A stretch of 64,000 nt of DNA from Nocardioides szechwanensis (GCF_900103935.1 NZ_FNIC01000001.1:288306-352305), one strand, 5' to 3'. Numbered from the stretch's first letter, positions 16,105 through 25,201 are shown. Translations and numbers: made by a program. The notes: a model not told the origin generated them from the letters alone.

Positions 16105-17898
16105 TCAGGGGAGATAGAGCTCCGCGATCTCGTCCTTGCACTCCCGCATGACGACGTTGCGCTTCAGCTTGAGGCTGGGGGTCAGCTGACCGTCCTCCTC
16201 GGTCCAGTCGCGGGGGAGGATCGTGAACTTGCGGATCGACTCCGCCCGGGAGACGGTCCGGTTGGCCTCCTCGACCGCGGCGTCGATCTCGGCCCTCAGG
16301 TCGGGGTCGTCCACGAGCTCCGCGATCGTCCCGCGCTTCTGGTTCGCCTCGGCCCACGCGGGGAACGACTCGGGGTCGATCGTGACCAGCGCGGCGATGA
16401 AGGGTTGCCGGTCGCCGACGACGATGCACTGGCTGACCAGCGGGTGGGCCCGGATCCGGTCCTCGAGTGGCGCAGGTGCGACGTTCTTGCCGCCTGCCGT
16501 CACCAGGATCTCCTTCTTGCGGCCGGTGATCCGGACGAACCCCTCGTCGTCGACCTCGCCGACGTCGCCGGTGTGGAACCAGCCGTCGCGCTCGAGGGCC
16601 TCGGCGGTGGCCCCCTCGTTGGCCCAGTAGCCCGCGAAGACCTGGCCGCCGCGGAAGAGCAGCTCGCCGTCGTCGGCCACGCGGACCGACGTACCGGGGA
16701 TCGGGCGGCCGACGGTGCCGATCTTGGTGGCCTCGATGACGTTGACCGTCAGCGCGCCGGTCGTCTCGGTGAGGCCGTATCCCTCGAGCACTGTCAGGCC
16801 GATGCCGCGGTAGAAGTGACCGAGCCGGTCGCCGAGGGGCGCCCCGCCCGAGACGGCGTGGACGCAGCGCCCGCCGAGGGCGGCGCGGAGCTTGCCGTAG
16901 ACGAGGCGGTCGAACACCGCGTGCTGCGCGCGTACGGCGAGCGAGGCCCGGCCCCGCGGCCCGTCCAGGCCACGCGAGTAGGCGATCGCGCACTCGGCGG
17001 CGCGGGCGAAGATCGCGCCCTTGCCGTCGGCGGTGGCCTTCTGGGCGGCGGTGTTGAACACCTTCTCGAACACCCGGGGCACGGCGAGGATGAACGTCGG
17101 CTGGAAGTCCTGGAGGTCGGCGAGGAGGTTCTTGATGTCGGCGCTGTGGCCGAGCCGGGTGCCCGCCTGGACGGCTCCCACCTGGATGATCCGCGCGAAG
17201 ACGTGCGCCAGGGGCAGGAACAGGAGCGTGGCGGAGCCGTCGCCGAAGAGCTCCTCCAGCTCGTCGACGGCCACGCCGAGCTCGAACATGAAGTTGCCGT
17301 GCGTGAGCATGCAGCCCTTGGGCTGACCGGTGGTGCCCGACGTGTAGATCAGCGTGGCCAGGTCGAGCGGGGTCGCCGTCGTACGGCGCTTCTCCAGGTC
17401 GTCGTCGGAGACGTCCTCACCGAGCCGCATCAGCACGGTGACCGCGTTGTCGGTGATCGACCACACGTGGTTGAGCTGGTCCAGGCCGTCGCGCACCTCG
17501 GCGATCCGGGCCAGGTGGGCCGGGCTCTCGGCGACGACCGCCCGGGCGCCGGAGTCCTTGAGGATCCAGGAGATCTGGTCGGCGGCCGAGGTCTCGTAGA
17601 TCGGCACCGTGACGGCGCCCGCGAACCAGATCGCGTAGTCGAACAACGTCCACTCGTAGCGCGTCTTGGAGATCAGCGCCACCCGGTCGCCGGGCTCGAT
17701 CCCGGCCGCGATCAGCCCCTTCGCCACGGCCGAGACCTCGCTCAGGAACTGCGCGGCGGTGACGTCCTCCCAGCCGGTGTCGCCGGGCCGGCTGAACATG
17801 ACGTCGTCGGCCGCGTTGCGAGCGTGAGCCACCACGACGTCGGTGAGGTTGCCCGTCGCCGGGATCTCCATGGACAGGGGCGTCGAGAACTCGCGCAC
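16105..17898 (-). CDS. fadD15: Long-chain acyl-CoA synthetase (AMP-dependent ligase, FadD15 type)
   Basis: The 597-residue adenylate-forming enzyme has the P-loop YTSGTTGQPKG near 175-185, a YGLTETTG A5 motif, FRGGQVFAGYW, and a TGRKKEILVTAGGKN C-terminal hinge. The hinge and size are typical of long-chain fatty acyl-CoA ligases acting at the membrane. The GTG at 17898 is chosen because AGGAGG lies 5 nt upstream; further upstream in-frame codons have no such support. It is divergent from the SRPBCC gene. M. tuberculosis Rv2187 (fadD15) occupies the matching neighbourhood. Confidence 0.92.
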   Translation of the reverse strand: MREFSTPLSMEIPATGNLTDVVVAHARNAADDVMFSRPGDTGWEDVTAAQFLSEVSAVAKGLIAAGIEPGDRVALISKTRYEWTLFDYAIWFAGAVTVPIYETSAADQISWILKDSGARAVVAESPAHLARIAEVRDGLDQLNHVWSITDNAVTVLMRLGEDVSDDDLEKRRTTATPLDLATLIYTSGTTGQPKGCMLTHGNFMFELGVAVDELEELFGDGSATLLFLPLAHVFARIIQVGAVQAGTRLGHSADIKNLLADLQDFQPTFILAVPRVFEKVFNTAAQKATADGKGAIFARAAECAIAYSRGLDGPRGRASLAVRAQHAVFDRLVYGKLRAALGGRCVHAVSGGAPLGDRLGHFYRGIGLTVLEGYGLTETTGALTVNVIEATKIGTVGRPIPGTSVRVADDGELLFRGGQVFAGYWANEGATAEALERDGWFHTGDVGEVDDEGFVRITGRKKEILVTAGGKNVAPAPLEDRIRAHPLVSQCIVVGDRQPFIAALVTIDPESFPAWAEANQKRGTIAELVDDPDLRAEIDAAVEEANRTVSRAESIRKFTILPRDWTEEDGQLTPSLKLKRNVVMRECKDEIAELYLP

Positions 17899-17970
17899 GC
17901 TTCCTCCTGGGCTCGCCGTCGGGCCGGTTCGTGGGCAGGTTACCGCCGTCGGCGCGACCCGGCCCATCCG

Positions 17971-17976
17971 GTAGGC
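17971..17976 (+). promoter_or_regulatory. -10 hexamer TAGGCT ahead of the SRPBCC-ArsA operon
   Basis: TAGGCT lies about 50 nt upstream of the ATG at 18026, which has an AAGGGG ribosome-binding site. Unlike most genes here, this transcript would therefore be leadered. Confidence 0.4.
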
Positions 17977-18025
17977 TCGCCCCTCCGATCTGCCCACGCA
18001 CACGGGATCCAGCAAGGGGTTCGCG

Positions 18026-18472
18026 ATGGCCGAACAGACCACCTCATCGATCGTCATCGACGCCGCTCCAGCCGAGGTGATGAGCGTGATCGCCGACTTC
18101 CCTGCCTACCCCGAGTGGGCGAAGGGCGTGACCGTCTCCGACGTCGTCTCGTCGTTCGGTCCGGAGCAGGACGGGCGCGCCGAGCAGGTGTTCTTCAAGC
18201 TCGACGTCTCGCCGATCAAGGACGAGTACACCCTCGAGTACGTCTGGCACGGTGACCGCGAGGTCACCTGGAAGCTCGTGCAGGGCAAGATGCTGCGCCA
18301 CCTCGACGGGGCCTACATCCTGGATGACCTCGGCAACGGCTCGACCGAGGTGACCTACCGCCTCGCCCTGGACGTCTCGATCCCGCTGATCGGGATGCTG
18401 AAGCGCAAGGGCGAGAAGATCCTGATCGACACCGCGCTGAAGGGTCTGAAGAAGCGCGTCGAGTCGCTCTGA
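18026..18472 (+). CDS. SRPBCC (START/polyketide cyclase-like) ligand-binding protein
   Basis: The 148-residue single-domain protein has the SRPBCC start signature (IDAAPAEVMSVIADFPAYPEW) and a C-terminal amphipathic helix. The fold binds hydrophobic ligands in a cavity; the ligand is unknown. It is first in a run with an ArsA ATPase, an Rv2183c-like protein and a ROK kinase, with 3 nt between its stop and the ArsA start. The order matches Rv2185c-Rv2184c-Rv2183c of M. tuberculosis, which suggests a shared, undefined function. Confidence 0.88.
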   Translation: MAEQTTSSIVIDAAPAEVMSVIADFPAYPEWAKGVTVSDVVSSFGPEQDGRAEQVFFKLDVSPIKDEYTLEYVWHGDREVTWKLVQGKMLRHLDGAYILDDLGNGSTEVTYRLALDVSIPLIGMLKRKGEKILIDTALKGLKKRVESL

Positions 18473-18475
18473 CTC

Positions 18476-19669
18476 GTGCGCATCCTCCTGTTCACCGGTA
18501 AGGGTGGCGTCGGCAAGTCGACGGTCGCCGCCGGTACTGCCGCGCTCGCGGCGTCCCAGGGGCTGAAGACGCTGGTGCTGTCCACGGACGCCGCGCACTC
18601 GCTGGCCGACGCCTTCGGTGCGGTCGTGGGCTCCGACCCGACCGAGGTGGCCGACGGGCTCTTCGTGCAGCAGGTCGACGCGCAGCTGCGCTTCGAGCAG
18701 TCGTGGGCCGAGATCCAGGGCTACCTGCTGTCGGTGCTCGACGTCGCCGGGGTGGACCGCGTGGCCGCCGAGGAGCTCACGGTGATCCCCGGCGCGGAAG
18801 AGGTCTTGGCGCTCCTCGAGCTCCGGCTGCACGCGGTGTCGGGCACCTGGGACGTGATCGTGGTCGACTGCGCCCCGACCGCCGAGACGCTCCGGCTGCT
18901 GGCGCTGCCGGAGGCACTCGGCTGGTACATGGAGCGGGTGCTGCCCATGGAGCGACGCGTGATCAAGGCGCTCAAGCCGGTGCTCACCCGTGCGGCCGGC
19001 GTGCCGATGCCGGGTGACAGCGTGTTCGACGCGATCGAGCGGCTGCACGCCGAGCTCGACCAGGTCCACGCCCTGCTCGCCGGCCCCGACGCGAGCGTCC
19101 GGCTCGTGCTGACGCCTGAGACGGTCGTGCTGGCCGAGGCCCGCCGCTCCTACACGAGCCTGTCGCTGTTCGGTTACCGGGTCGACGGCGTCGTGGCCAA
19201 CCGGATCTTCCCCGCCGACGACGCCGACGACTGGCGCGCCGGGTGGGTGATGGCCCAGGACGCCGTCCTGGCCCAGGTCGACCAGTCCTTCGCGGGCCTG
19301 CCCATCTGGCGCTCGGAGTACCGCGCCCACGAACCGGTCGGTGTCGCCGCCCTGACCACGCTCGCCGCGGAGGTGTACGCCGGGTCCGACCCGCTTGCCG
19401 CACCCACCGGGCACGGTCCCTACGGCGTCGACCGCACCACCGACGGCGCCGTGCTGCGCCTGTCCCTGCCGTTCGTCACCCGCGCCGAGGTCGGGCTCGC
19501 GCGCAACGGCGACGAGCTGGTCGTGACCGTGGGGTCGTATCGTCGCCTTCTGACCCTGCCCGCCGGGCTCGCGCGGCTGCGCGTCGCCGGAGCCCGCGTG
19601 GAGGCAGGTGAGCTCCGAGTCCGCTTCACGGACCCGGCGGAGGAGAAGGCACGGGAGAAGGTGACATGA
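18476..19669 (+). CDS. ArsA/GET3-like ATPase
   Basis: The 397-residue protein opens with the deviant Walker A GKGGVGKST at 8-16, followed by LSTDAAHSLADAF (switch I) and VDCAPTAETLRLL (switch II), diagnostic of the ArsA/Get3 family. Actinobacterial members are not tied to arsenic and may serve protein targeting or ion-linked transport; the role here is unknown, and no arsenite permease lies nearby. The C-terminal 90 residues resemble the alpha-crystallin-like tail seen in some bacterial ArsA proteins. The stop overlaps the next start (ATGA). Confidence 0.88.
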   Translation: MRILLFTGKGGVGKSTVAAGTAALAASQGLKTLVLSTDAAHSLADAFGAVVGSDPTEVADGLFVQQVDAQLRFEQSWAEIQGYLLSVLDVAGVDRVAAEELTVIPGAEEVLALLELRLHAVSGTWDVIVVDCAPTAETLRLLALPEALGWYMERVLPMERRVIKALKPVLTRAAGVPMPGDSVFDAIERLHAELDQVHALLAGPDASVRLVLTPETVVLAEARRSYTSLSLFGYRVDGVVANRIFPADDADDWRAGWVMAQDAVLAQVDQSFAGLPIWRSEYRAHEPVGVAALTTLAAEVYAGSDPLAAPTGHGPYGVDRTTDGAVLRLSLPFVTRAEVGLARNGDELVVTVGSYRRLLTLPAGLARLRVAGARVEAGELRVRFTDPAEEKAREKVT

Positions 19670-20094
19670 GCGAGCCCGACGACACCCACGGGCCTACTGG
19701 CGACGGCACCGGTGCCCACGAGCCGGTCGGCAGCGTGGGTGAGGAGGCGGCCAAGCTGCTCGGCGCTTTCTCCGACTGGGCCAAGGACCACGGCAGCGAC
19801 GTGGGCCAGGGCCTCAGCGGCCTGGCGGGACAGGCGGCCAGCGCCCTGCAGGACGTCAACGACCACGTCGCGACCGGCAGCGCCGAGTGCACCTACTGCC
19901 CGATCTGCCGCACCGTTCACGCCGTACGCCAGACCAGCCCGGAGGTCCGCGCCCACCTGGCGACCGCGGCCGCGGCACTGGTGCAGGCGGCGGCGGGCAT
20001 CCTGGCCACCCAGGTTCCGGCCGACGCCTCCGGGCGTGGGGCCGGGGTGGAGCGCATCGACCTGGACGACGACGGACCGGAGACGACCCCATGA
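19666..20094 (+). CDS. Rv2183c-like conserved protein with CxxC
   Basis: This 142-residue protein has an acidic N-terminus, a helical segment (about 30-60) and a single CTYCPICRTVHAVR cluster near residue 65-78 with three Cys/His ligands in close spacing, which suggests metal or thiol chemistry. There is no signal peptide. It overlaps both flanking genes by 4 nt (ArsA upstream, ROK kinase downstream), so it is translationally coupled. The family recurs next to ArsA in Actinobacteria, and its function is unknown. Confidence 0.75.
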   Translation: MSEPDDTHGPTGDGTGAHEPVGSVGEEAAKLLGAFSDWAKDHGSDVGQGLSGLAGQAASALQDVNDHVATGSAECTYCPICRTVHAVRQTSPEVRAHLATAAAALVQAAAGILATQVPADASGRGAGVERIDLDDDGPETTP

Positions 20095-21032
20095 CGCTTG
20101 CCTGCGGCATCGATGTCGGTGGCACCAAGATCGCGGGTGCTGTGGTCGACGTCGACGGCACCATTCTCGAGGAGTCACGGGTCGAGTCGCCGGCCACCGA
20201 CGTCGAGGCGATCGAGAAGGCCATCGCCGGCCTGGTCGCCGACCTGCGCACCCGCCACGCCGTCGAGCGGGTGGGCATCGGGGCCGCGGGCTACGTCGAC
20301 GCCGGGCGGGCGCGGGTGCTGTTCGCCCCCAACCTGGCCTGGCGCAACCTCGACCTGAAGGCCGAGCTCGAGGAACACATCGACCTGCCCGTGGTGATCG
20401 AGAACGACGCCAACTCCGCGGCCTGGGGCGAGTTCGCGTTCGGCGCCGGTGCCGACGTCGACGACCTCCTCATGGTGACCGTCGGCACGGGCGTGGGCGG
20501 CGGGCTGGTGCTCGACGGCGAGCTCTACCGCGGTGCCTACGGCGTCGCCGCCGAGATCGGGCACCTCCGGGTCGTGCCTGACGGGCACCTCTGCGGCTGC
20601 GGCAACCGAGGCTGCCTCGAGCAGTACGGCAGCGGGTCGGCACTCGTGCGCGAGGCACGCACGGCCGCCGCCGGCAGCTCCCAACGTGCGGCCTCGCTCC
20701 TGGAGCGCGCGGGTGGAGACCCGGCCAGCATCACCGGCCCCCTGATCACGGCCGCGGCCCAGGACGGCGACCCGTTCGCGATCGAGCTGCTGGCGTCGCT
20801 GGCGCGCTGGCTGGGCGCCGGCATCGCCTCCCTCGTGGCGGTGCTCGACCCCGCTGCGGTGGTGATCGGCGGTGGCGTCAGCGAGGCCGGTGACCTGCTG
20901 CTCGACCCGATGCGGACGGCCTTCGAGTCCCACCTCAGCGTCCACGGCTACCGCCCGGCCGCCGAGATCCGCGCGGCCACCCTCGGCAACAAGGCGGGCG
21001 TCATCGGCGCGGCCGACCTGGCGAGACGTTGA
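20091..21032 (+). CDS. glkA: ROK-family glucokinase
   Basis: The 313-residue kinase has phosphate-loop DVGGTK at 8-13, catalytic D106 in ENDAN, VGTGVGGG for nucleotide binding, H158 in EIGH and the ROK zinc cluster C168-x-C170-x4-C175 (CGCGNRGC). It should phosphorylate glucose or a close hexose with ATP or polyphosphate. The ATG at 20091 overlaps the preceding stop. It is immediately followed by a second ROK gene with a 4-nt overlap. Confidence 0.9.
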   Translation: MTLACGIDVGGTKIAGAVVDVDGTILEESRVESPATDVEAIEKAIAGLVADLRTRHAVERVGIGAAGYVDAGRARVLFAPNLAWRNLDLKAELEEHIDLPVVIENDANSAAWGEFAFGAGADVDDLLMVTVGTGVGGGLVLDGELYRGAYGVAAEIGHLRVVPDGHLCGCGNRGCLEQYGSGSALVREARTAAAGSSQRAASLLERAGGDPASITGPLITAAAQDGDPFAIELLASLARWLGAGIASLVAVLDPAAVVIGGGVSEAGDLLLDPMRTAFESHLSVHGYRPAAEIRAATLGNKAGVIGAADLARR

Positions 21033-21931
21033 CTGGCCTCCACGTCGGGATCGACATCGGTGGCACCAAGGTGCTCGCCGGCGAGGTGTCGGACGAGGGG
21101 AAGGTCGTCCGCACCGCTCTGCGCCGTACGCCGGGTCGGCACGCCGACCCGCAGGCGCTCGACGACGCGGTGACGTCGGCGCTCGACGAGATCGCCGGCG
21201 GCCGGGCGGTTGCGGGCGTGGGCCTGTCGGTCGCCGGGCTGGTCGACCGCAGCGGTCAGCGGGTGCGCTTCTCCACCCACCTGCCGTGGCAGGAGGACGA
21301 CACCTCGGACCGGCTGTCCCTGCGCTGGGGCGTGCCCGTGGTGATGGCCAACGACGTCACCTGCGCGGCGCTCGCGGAGCTGCGGTTCGGTGCCGGGCGT
21401 GCCCACGAGGACTTTCTGCTGATCACCGTCGGGACAGGTCTCGGCGGCGCCCTGGTCCAGGGGGGCCGGCTGATGCTGGGCGCCAACGGGATGGCCGGCG
21501 AGTTCGGCCACACCCGCGTGGTGCCCGACGGGCGTGACTGCGAGTGCGGCCTGCGCGGCTGCCTCGAGGAGTACGCCAGCGGCAACGCGCTCGTCCGGCT
21601 CGCCGGGCCGAGCTACGACGACGGCCAGTCCGTGACCGCCGCGGCGTCCGACGGTGACCCGCTGGCCCTCCAGGCCCTCGCGTCCGTGGGGGAGTGGCTC
21701 GGCGTCGGGCTGGCCGGCCTGGTGGGGGCGTTCGACCCGGCCGTCGTCCTCGTCGGGGGCGGCGTCGCCGACGCCGGGGAGCTGCTCCTCAAGCCCACCC
21801 GGCGTGCGCTGGCCCGCTCGGTAGTCGGAGCCGGTCACCGTGAGCTGCCCGAGCTGCTGCTCGCCGAGTGCGGACCACCCGCCGGGATGATCGGCGCGGC
21901 TCACCTCTCGCTGAGCCGCACGCGACACTAG
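21029..21931 (+). CDS. Second ROK-family sugar kinase
   Basis: This 300-residue ROK protein has DIGGTK at 9-14, D109 in ANDV, H161 (EFGH) and zinc cysteines C171, C173 and C178. It lacks an N-terminal HTH, so it is a kinase rather than a repressor. It is clearly diverged from the first kinase (ANDVTC in place of ENDANS), which suggests a different sugar such as N-acetylglucosamine or mannose (inference). The TTG start at 21029 overlaps the previous stop (TTGA). Confidence 0.85.
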   Translation: MTGLHVGIDIGGTKVLAGEVSDEGKVVRTALRRTPGRHADPQALDDAVTSALDEIAGGRAVAGVGLSVAGLVDRSGQRVRFSTHLPWQEDDTSDRLSLRWGVPVVMANDVTCAALAELRFGAGRAHEDFLLITVGTGLGGALVQGGRLMLGANGMAGEFGHTRVVPDGRDCECGLRGCLEEYASGNALVRLAGPSYDDGQSVTAAASDGDPLALQALASVGEWLGVGLAGLVGAFDPAVVLVGGGVADAGELLLKPTRRALARSVVGAGHRELPELLLAECGPPAGMIGAAHLSLSRTRH

Positions 21932-21932
21932 G

Positions 21933-22370
21933 TCAGATCCTGGCCCCGTCGTCCCCGGGGTCGCGCGGCCCGCGCGGCATCTGCACCACGAGGTAGAGGA
22001 ACCCGCCGACGAACCCGGCGACCAGTGCGTAGGCCACGAGGGACGGCAGGTCGATGCCGAGCACCAGGCAGACGAGCAGCACGGCCGGCGAGCCGAACAC
22101 GCCGAGCCAGGCCACGAGCCGGTCGGTCGTGGTCGTGGGGATCGGCGGTGGCGGGGGCGGGACGAACCGGTCGCTGTCCCATTCGGAGTCCGGGTAGGGG
22201 TCGTCCCAGCTCAGCTGCGGCTCGGGCGTGGGCTCGGGCTCCGGCTCCGGCGCCGGCGCCGGCGCCGGCGCCGGCGGCGGTTCGGGCTCGGGTCTCGGGT
22301 CGAGGTCGGCCCGGTCGCCGAAGTTCTCCACGATCGCGCGCCAGGCCTCGTCCTCGTTGTCGCGCTGCAC
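21933..22370 (-). CDS. Pro/Glu-rich protein with C-terminal membrane helices
   Basis: The 145 residues begin with an acidic N-terminus, followed by a low-complexity PAPAPAPEPEPEP segment (about 30-52), a second proline run, and two hydrophobic helices (about 93-127), so it is probably a small membrane protein with a flexible cytoplasmic or wall-facing arm. No family was recognised. The GTG start is supported by TAACCT 7 nt upstream (22378-22383, minus strand), which overlaps the stop of the upstream esterase gene. Confidence 0.6.
   Translation of the reverse strand: MQRDNEDEAWRAIVENFGDRADLDPRPEPEPPPAPAPAPAPEPEPEPTPEPQLSWDDPYPDSEWDSDRFVPPPPPPIPTTTTDRLVAWLGVFGSPAVLLVCLVLGIDLPSLVAYALVAGFVGGFLYLVVQMPRGPRDPGDDGARI
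22247..22277. repeat. GGCGCC hexamer tandem run
   Basis: About five copies of a CGCCGG unit encode the Ala-Pro part of the Pro-rich protein. A run like this is prone to slippage, so length variation between strains would be expected. Confidence 0.6.
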
Positions 22371-22380
22371 ATGGACGAGG

Positions 22381-23151
22381 TTACGCCGCGGTTGTTCGGG
22401 CCACGAAGGCAGCGGACTCGTCGAAGATCTTCGGGGCGTCGTTGTCCAGCGTCGCGACGTGATAGCTCTCCGTCAGGGGTGAGACGGTCACGTCGCGCGA
22501 GGAGACGCGGCCGGTGATCAGCGGCTGCGACGCCTCGTCGACCACGTGGTCCTCGGTCGAGCGGAAGTAGAGGATCGGCGCGGTGACCTTGGGCAGGTCG
22601 GCGACCAGCGGCGGCCAGGCCTTCATGAGCGTGTGGATCGCCTTGAGCGGGGTGCGGGTGTAACCGTGCTCGTCGCCGCCCGGCTTCTTGATGTCGTTGG
22701 CGATGCCGGGGAACGACGGCACCACGTGCTTGAGCACCGGCAGCAGCTTGACGTCGAGACGCTTGGTGGCCACGGCCGGGTTGACCAGGACCACGCCCGA
22801 GACGCGCTCGGGGTGGTCGGCGGCCAGCCGCAGCGCGAGCGCCCCACCCATCGACAGCCCGCCGATGACCACTGCGTCGTTCTCGAGGCACAGCGCGTCG
22901 AACGCGCGGGTGAGCTCGCCGTACCAGTCGGCCCAGGTGGTGGTGTTGCACTCCTGCCAGGTGGTGCCGTGGCCGGGGAGGCGCGGCACGGAGACGCCGT
23001 ACCCGAGCGCCGCGAGGTGCTCTCCCCAGGGCTTCATCGACGCCGGCTGGCCGGTGAAGCCGTGGCTGAGCAGCACGCCGACACGACGCCCACCGGTCAG
23101 CTCGGGGCGCGCGGCGACGGTGAGGGGCGAGGCGAGGAGGTCGATCGTCAT
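22381..23151 (-). CDS. Alpha/beta hydrolase (carboxylesterase/monoacylglycerol lipase-like)
   Basis: The 256-residue protein shows an oxyanion segment LLSHGFTGQP at 28-37, nucleophile elbow GLSMGG with S100, an acid near STEDHVVD, and a late His in TESYHVATLDND. It resembles bacterial Est30-type carboxylesterases that act on short acyl esters or monoglycerides. It is divergent from the PlsC acyltransferase gene. There is no signal peptide, so it is cytoplasmic. Confidence 0.85.
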   Translation of the reverse strand: MTIDLLASPLTVAARPELTGGRRVGVLLSHGFTGQPASMKPWGEHLAALGYGVSVPRLPGHGTTWQECNTTTWADWYGELTRAFDALCLENDAVVIGGLSMGGALALRLAADHPERVSGVVLVNPAVATKRLDVKLLPVLKHVVPSFPGIANDIKKPGGDEHGYTRTPLKAIHTLMKAWPPLVADLPKVTAPILYFRSTEDHVVDEASQPLITGRVSSRDVTVSPLTESYHVATLDNDAPKIFDESAAFVARTTAA

Positions 23152-23239
23152 GGCGCTGATTGTGCACCACCGGAGGCGGTAGGTGAGTGGGCTCCCAGGG
23201 ACTACGCTTCGAGAAGTCAGGACTGCCGACGGGTCGGCG

Positions 23240-24031
23240 ATGAGGAAGGGTGCTTCGTTGTTCTACTGGTTCCTCAAGTGGGTCGCCCTTGGTCCGTTGC
23301 TACGTGTGGTGTTCCGACCCCAGGTCGAAGGCAGCCAGCACGTCCCCGAGGAGGGCGCGGCGATCCTCGCCAGCAACCACCTCTCCTACGCCGACTGGCT
23401 GTTCATGCCCCTGACGTTGGCGCGCCGGGTCACCTTCGTGGCCAAGGCGGAGTACTTCACCACCCCGGGCATCAAGGGGTGGTTCCAGAAGCAGTTCTTC
23501 TCCGGCGCCGGGCAGGTGCCCATCGACCGCACCAGCGGCTCGGCGGCCGAGGGCGCACTCTCGTCGGCCAAGCGGATCCTGGGCGAGGGCGACCTGTTCG
23601 GGATCTACCCCGAGGGCACCCGCTCCCACGACGGCCGCCTCTACCGCGGCAAGACCGGCGTCGCCCGGCTCGCTCTCGAGACCGGCGTCCCGGTGATCCC
23701 GGTGGCCGTCGTCGGCACCGACGTGGTGGCGCCCCCGGGCAAGACGTTCGGCTCGTTCACCCGCCCGGTCGTGCGCTTCGGCAAGCCGCTGGACTTCTCG
23801 CGCTACGCCGGCCTGGAGAACGACCGCTTCATCCTGCGCGCCATCACCGACGAGATCATGTACGAGATCATGCGGCTCTCCGGTCAGGAGTACGTCGACA
23901 TGTACGCCGGTCGCGCCAAGGACGAGACCAAGCGGCTCGAGGCGGAGGCCAAGGCCAAGGCCGAGTCGATCGCCCCCAAGAGTGACCCGGCCCCGTCCAC
24001 GGACGACGGCGAGCAGAAGAAGGCGTCCTGA
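23240..24031 (+). CDS. 1-acylglycerol-3-phosphate acyltransferase-like protein (PlsC)
   Basis: The 263-residue protein has NHLSYAD at 46-52 (catalytic H47, D52), an FSGAGQVPIDR block and YPEGTRS near 124, the PlsC/LPLAT signature, and it ends in a charged Lys/Glu/Asp tail. It should acylate lysophosphatidate or a related glycolipid at the membrane. M. tuberculosis Rv2182c is its likely counterpart. The ATG at 23240 is preferred over an upstream in-frame GTG because TACGCT (23203-23208) places transcription start near 23215. It overlaps the following kinase if that uses CTG at 24028. Confidence 0.88.
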   Translation: MRKGASLFYWFLKWVALGPLLRVVFRPQVEGSQHVPEEGAAILASNHLSYADWLFMPLTLARRVTFVAKAEYFTTPGIKGWFQKQFFSGAGQVPIDRTSGSAAEGALSSAKRILGEGDLFGIYPEGTRSHDGRLYRGKTGVARLALETGVPVIPVAVVGTDVVAPPGKTFGSFTRPVVRFGKPLDFSRYAGLENDRFILRAITDEIMYEIMRLSGQEYVDMYAGRAKDETKRLEAEAKAKAESIAPKSDPAPSTDDGEQKKAS

Positions 24032-25158
24032 CCCACCTGCGGCTGTGGAAGCGGCCCGCGCTCGCCGTCGAGGACCGGCTGTTCCGGGCGCTCGGCATCC
24101 TGCGCGTGGTGCTGCTGGCCAACACGGTCGGGCTCAACGTCTACCGCGCCGAGAACTTCGACCGACCGATCGCCGGCCTGGTCTGCGTCCTCGTCATGAT
24201 CGTCTGGACCGCGGTCGCGCTGTCGGCGTACGCCGATCCCGCGCGGCGCCGGCCGTGGTTGTTCGGGGCGGACCTGGTGGTGACCGTCGCCCTGCTGGCG
24301 GTGTCGCCGGTGGTCAAGGGCGCCGACTTCAACGCGTCGGTGCCGGGCTTCTGGTCGGTCTGCGTGATCCTCGCGTGGGCGATCCAGTACCACTGGCGCG
24401 GCGGGCTTGTCGCGTCCGCCTGCGTCGCGGTCGCCGACCTCGTCGTACGCGACCACATCACGCAGACCAACTACGGCAACGTCTTCCTGCTGCTGGTCGC
24501 CGGGCCCATCGTCGGGTTCATGTGCGAGTCGCTGCAGCTGATGGCCCGGGAGCGCGACGAGGCGCAGCGCGCGTCGGTGGCCGCCGCCGAACGGGCGCGG
24601 CTCGCGCGCACGGTCCACGACGGGGTCCTCCAGGTGCTGGCCATGGTGCAGCGCCGGGGCGCCGAGCTCGGTGGTGAGGCCGCCGACCTGGGCCGGCTCG
24701 CGGGGGAGCAGGAGCAGGTGCTGCGCACGCTGATCCGCTCTCAGGACGCGGTCTCGTCGACCTCGCCCGACGCGACCGCCGACCTGGCCGCCTCGCTCGC
24801 GGGGCTCGGCGGGCGTGGCCACGTCACCGTCGCCACCCCAGGTACGCCGGTCGAGCTGCCCGCCGCGGTGGTCACCGAGCTGCTGGCCGTCGTGTCGGCC
24901 TGCCTCGACAACGTGGTCGCCCATGTCGGCGCGGACGCCCCGGCGTGGGTGCTGCTCGAGTCGTTCCCCGACCGGGTCGTGGTGACCGTGCGTGACGAGG
25001 GCGCGGGCATCCCGCCCGGGCGCCTGGAGACCGCGGCGGCCGAGGGCCGGCTCGGCGTCAGCGAGTCGATCCGCGGACGGATCGCCGATCTCGGCGGCTC
25101 CGCCGAGCTCACCACCGGTGCCACGGGCTCCGAGTGGGAGCTCGTCGTACCGACCTGA
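24028..25158 (+). CDS. macS: MacS-family sensor histidine kinase (probable CTG start)
   Basis: From 24028 the protein is 376 residues: a short basic N-terminus (RPALAVEDRLFRALGILR), about five to six membrane helices to residue 170, an H-box ARTVHDGVLQVL near 195, and a HATPase domain with an ECLDN-type CLDNVV and a DEGAGIP loop. GTG at 24106 is the first conventional start, but it would remove the conserved N-terminal motif and part of the first helix. CTG at 24028 overlaps the PlsC stop (CTGA) and restores both. It probably pairs with the MacR-like regulator at 27668. Confidence 0.8.
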   Translation: MTHLRLWKRPALAVEDRLFRALGILRVVLLANTVGLNVYRAENFDRPIAGLVCVLVMIVWTAVALSAYADPARRRPWLFGADLVVTVALLAVSPVVKGADFNASVPGFWSVCVILAWAIQYHWRGGLVASACVAVADLVVRDHITQTNYGNVFLLLVAGPIVGFMCESLQLMARERDEAQRASVAAAERARLARTVHDGVLQVLAMVQRRGAELGGEAADLGRLAGEQEQVLRTLIRSQDAVSSTSPDATADLAASLAGLGGRGHVTVATPGTPVELPAAVVTELLAVVSACLDNVVAHVGADAPAWVLLESFPDRVVVTVRDEGAGIPPGRLETAAAEGRLGVSESIRGRIADLGGSAELTTGATGSEWELVVPT

Positions 25159-25201
25159 GCCGGCACCGCAGCGCGCCACGCGGGACCTGGGCAGTCGGAC
25201 C

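Noticed and set aside
14254..18255. Long plus-strand open frame across cpaE, cpaB and fadD
   Set aside because: It is antisense to recognised genes, has low-complexity composition, and has no family motif.
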